Source: Dyella sp. A6
Lineage (GTDB): Bacteria > Pseudomonadota > Gammaproteobacteria > Xanthomonadales > Rhodanobacteraceae
Direction of reading: 5' to 3'
Assembly (NCBI RefSeq): GCF_036320485.1
Contig: NZ_CP132911.1
Location: 1,922,001 to 1,986,000, forward strand
Length of the DNA stretch: 64,000 nucleotides
The notes beneath the pieces are model-generated. The model had not been told where the DNA came from and did not search any database. It saw nothing but the letters and a program-made list of their open reading frames with translations. A program made the translations under genes and the position numbers. Below, in pieces: positions 62,437 through 64,000 of this stretch (positions are counted from its first letter, which is position 1; each line of letters begins with the position of its first letter).

Positions 62437-62470
62437 GTAAGTATCTCCCGGCAATGCCGGGGATACTTAC
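62437..62470. terminator. Long hairpin overlapping the stop of the TPR-like gene
   Basis: GTAAGTATC and GATACTTAC, extended inward by CCCGGC/GCCGGG with one bulged T, give a 15-bp stem with an AAT loop. The TAA stop of the minus-strand gene (62467-62469) lies inside it. No T-run follows. Confidence 0.6.
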
Positions 62471-64000
62471 TTAGCGCCCGCCGCTGCCTTCCCCGAAGAC
62501 GCGTGTGATGCGGACACCGCACCCAAGCGGCGCAGCAGTTGTTGCTGTTTGGCGACGGCATCGGGAATATCGCCATAGCGCAAGGAGGTGTTGCAATCGG
62601 CGAGAGCGGCTCTGAACAAGCCGAGCTGCATCTTGTTGTAGCAAAGATTGTTGTAATACGGTGCCAGGTCTTCAGAAGTGATGCCGAAATGTTGCGGAGT
62701 GAACAGGGACGCGAACCCGTTCAATGTGTCCAGGGCATCCTTGATCCTGTGCCGCTTGTCGTAGATCACTGAAATGGCGATGGCCGCGTAGGTTCTGAAT
62801 TGCATGGCCGCCGACGAATCGGCCACAGCCTGATAGTCGTCGATCGCCAGCTTGTCGCGATTCAGTGCGTCATAAACCTGCGCACGGAAGAAACGGGCCT
62901 GCCAGTCCTCACTGGCATCGATGATGGCAGTACACACACGTAACGCACGGTTGTACTGCTTCAGACGGAGCTGTGCCGCGCAGACCACGCGTTCGAATGC
63001 GGGCGCGGCGCCGTAGCCACCCATAAGTCGCGCGAGCTTTTCACCATCGGCAGCCACTTCGGCGTAGTTTCTCGACCGGTTCATGATCGAGAGCATGTCA
63101 CGGTAAATCGAAGCCTTGGCCGCTCGGGCCTGCAACGGATCGGCAAAGTGGGTGTTGCTCAGATCCGCGAGAGCCCGCTTGTCCCATGTCAATGCATTGG
63201 CGACGTTGCCCTGGCGGTACCAGATCAGCGACACCACCTTGTCCACGGCATAGTTGTTACCCGTGGTCTTGCCGGAGAGAAGCTCAGTACTGCTATGAAG
63301 CGCATCGGCCGCCGCCTGCAGGAATCGGACAGCAAACTTCTCGCCACCCGGCGTCATCACCATCCTGTTGAGGTTCGCTTCGATTTCCACAACGCCATCG
63401 ACATCCTTGCGTCGTGCAAACGTGTGGATCGCCCTGAGCGCGGACTGCGCAAGCGCCTCATCGGCGATGCTCGCCATGGCCTGGTCGAAACAAGTGCGTC
63501 CATCGATGCCGGCTGTGGCATCGCATTGAAGCTGCGTGGCGAAACTCATGAGGCGGGCATAAAGCGCCAGGTTCAGCATCTTCAACGACGAGCCGGCAGG
63601 CGCGGCCCCAGCGTAGCGATGCACGAACGCTTTCATGGCTTCGACCGAGCCGCCCCATTTGGGCTGCAGGCTGTCCAGGCGAACCAGATACAGCGGGTAG
63701 TAGTTCGGAAACCGCGCAATAGCCTGCCTGAAGACACGCAGCTGGACCTGGTTGTCCCCGGTGGCTTTTAGAATCAACAACGCCAGATAGCGGGCGTAGG
63801 GATTGTCCGGAGCACGCTGGATGACGCGATCGATATCCTGCTGGGCCAGATCGAGCTCCTGCTGGAAGGCCACTGAATGGGCCTTGCCGACCTCGCCGGC
63901 AAATCGGTATCCACGAATCCACCAGCCGCGGTTGTAATGGTAATTGGCGCGGACCAGGCGTGGCAGCGCATCGGCGGGGTCCTGTTCGACCCAGGCATCC
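62467..64000 (-). CDS. DUF4034/TPR-like protein, 3' part (runs off window)
   Basis: The frame is open to the right edge, giving at least 510 residues; the true start lies beyond base 64000. The visible N-terminal part reads ADALPRLVRANYHYNRGWWI, then RGYRFAGEVGKAHS, which resembles the DUF4034 pattern of helical repeats. Helix-pair repeats continue (APDNPYARYLALLILKATGD, later RFFRAQVYDALNRDKLAIDD), as in tetratricopeptide proteins. The tail is low-complexity (SGKAAAGAK). Such proteins usually act as scaffolds. The DUF name is tentative. Confidence 0.65.
   Translation of the reverse strand, partial: DAWVEQDPADALPRLVRANYHYNRGWWIRGYRFAGEVGKAHSVAFQQELDLAQQDIDRVIQRAPDNPYARYLALLILKATGDNQVQLRVFRQAIARFPNYYPLYLVRLDSLQPKWGGSVEAMKAFVHRYAGAAPAGSSLKMLNLALYARLMSFATQLQCDATAGIDGRTCFDQAMASIADEALAQSALRAIHTFARRKDVDGVVEIEANLNRMVMTPGGEKFAVRFLQAAADALHSSTELLSGKTTGNNYAVDKVVSLIWYRQGNVANALTWDKRALADLSNTHFADPLQARAAKASIYRDMLSIMNRSRNYAEVAADGEKLARLMGGYGAAPAFERVVCAAQLRLKQYNRALRVCTAIIDASEDWQARFFRAQVYDALNRDKLAIDDYQAVADSSAAMQFRTYAAIAISVIYDKRHRIKDALDTLNGFASLFTPQHFGITSEDLAPYYNNLCYNKMQLGLFRAALADCNTSLRYGDIPDAVAKQQQLLRRLGAVSASHASSGKAAAGAK

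Overview
The window looks like chromosomal DNA of a high-GC gammaproteobacterium of the Xanthomonadales, most likely a Rhodanobacteraceae member (Rhodanobacter, Dyella or Frateuria type). The pointers are an NAD-dependent 180-kDa-class glutamate dehydrogenase, a methionine synthase split into two genes, a MetX-like enzyme of the Xanthomonadales type, a kynurenine 3-monooxygenase, a complete ccmABCDEFGHI cluster and the exbB-exbD-msbA-lpxK block. The taxonomic call rests on gene content, not on a search.

Layout. 1-13.8 kb is almost all minus strand. It holds the start of a BNR/sortilin-like secreted protein, a DUF6165 gene, lpxK-msbA-exbD-exbB (lipid A and envelope), comEC, lolD-lolC/E (lipoprotein sorting), and the succinate dehydrogenase operon with three accessory genes (tiny DUF1674/SDHAF4-like, sdhE, ygfX-like). 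13.9-22.8 kb holds ygfZ, a structured leader before a SleB-like wall hydrolase, two glycine-zipper lipoproteins, a TatD nuclease, and a MarR-controlled EmrAB/OprM-type tripartite pump. 22.8-26.1 kb has phaR, an acetoacetyl-CoA-reductase-like SDR, kmo and DUF3293. 26.1-33.0 kb is the System I cytochrome c maturation operon, followed by a MetX-family acyltransferase and a cysteine-dioxygenase-family gene. 34.8-43 kb has tRNA-Leu(CAA), a glycosyltransferase, a VOC protein, nadK and the giant glutamate dehydrogenase. 43.4-49.2 kb has an RND pump and an acyl-CoA dehydrogenase. 49.4-54.1 kb is a SahR-like ArsR-methyltransferase regulator followed by the split metH.

54.6-61.1 kb is the most notable stretch. 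An intact tRNA-Val(CAC) gene is followed, 6.4 kb later in the same orientation, by a slightly decayed copy of its 3' 54 bases ending in CCA. Between them lie DUF2938, a TetR regulator with a clear operator, an MFS exporter, an unusual thioredoxin, a thioredoxin reductase, an OsmC-family protein and a secreted alpha/beta-hydrolase-like protein. No integrase is visible. This is the footprint of an old tRNA-targeted integration carrying thiol/redox and efflux cargo. The rest, 61.1-64 kb, carries two poorly known genes and appears by eye to be less GC-rich than the core.

Regulatory elements visible include MarR, TetR and SahR-type inverted repeats, several intrinsic terminators, and strong hairpins between sdhB and sdhE, before phaR and after the glutamate dehydrogenase gene. 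No CRISPR array, insertion sequence, rRNA or replication origin was found.
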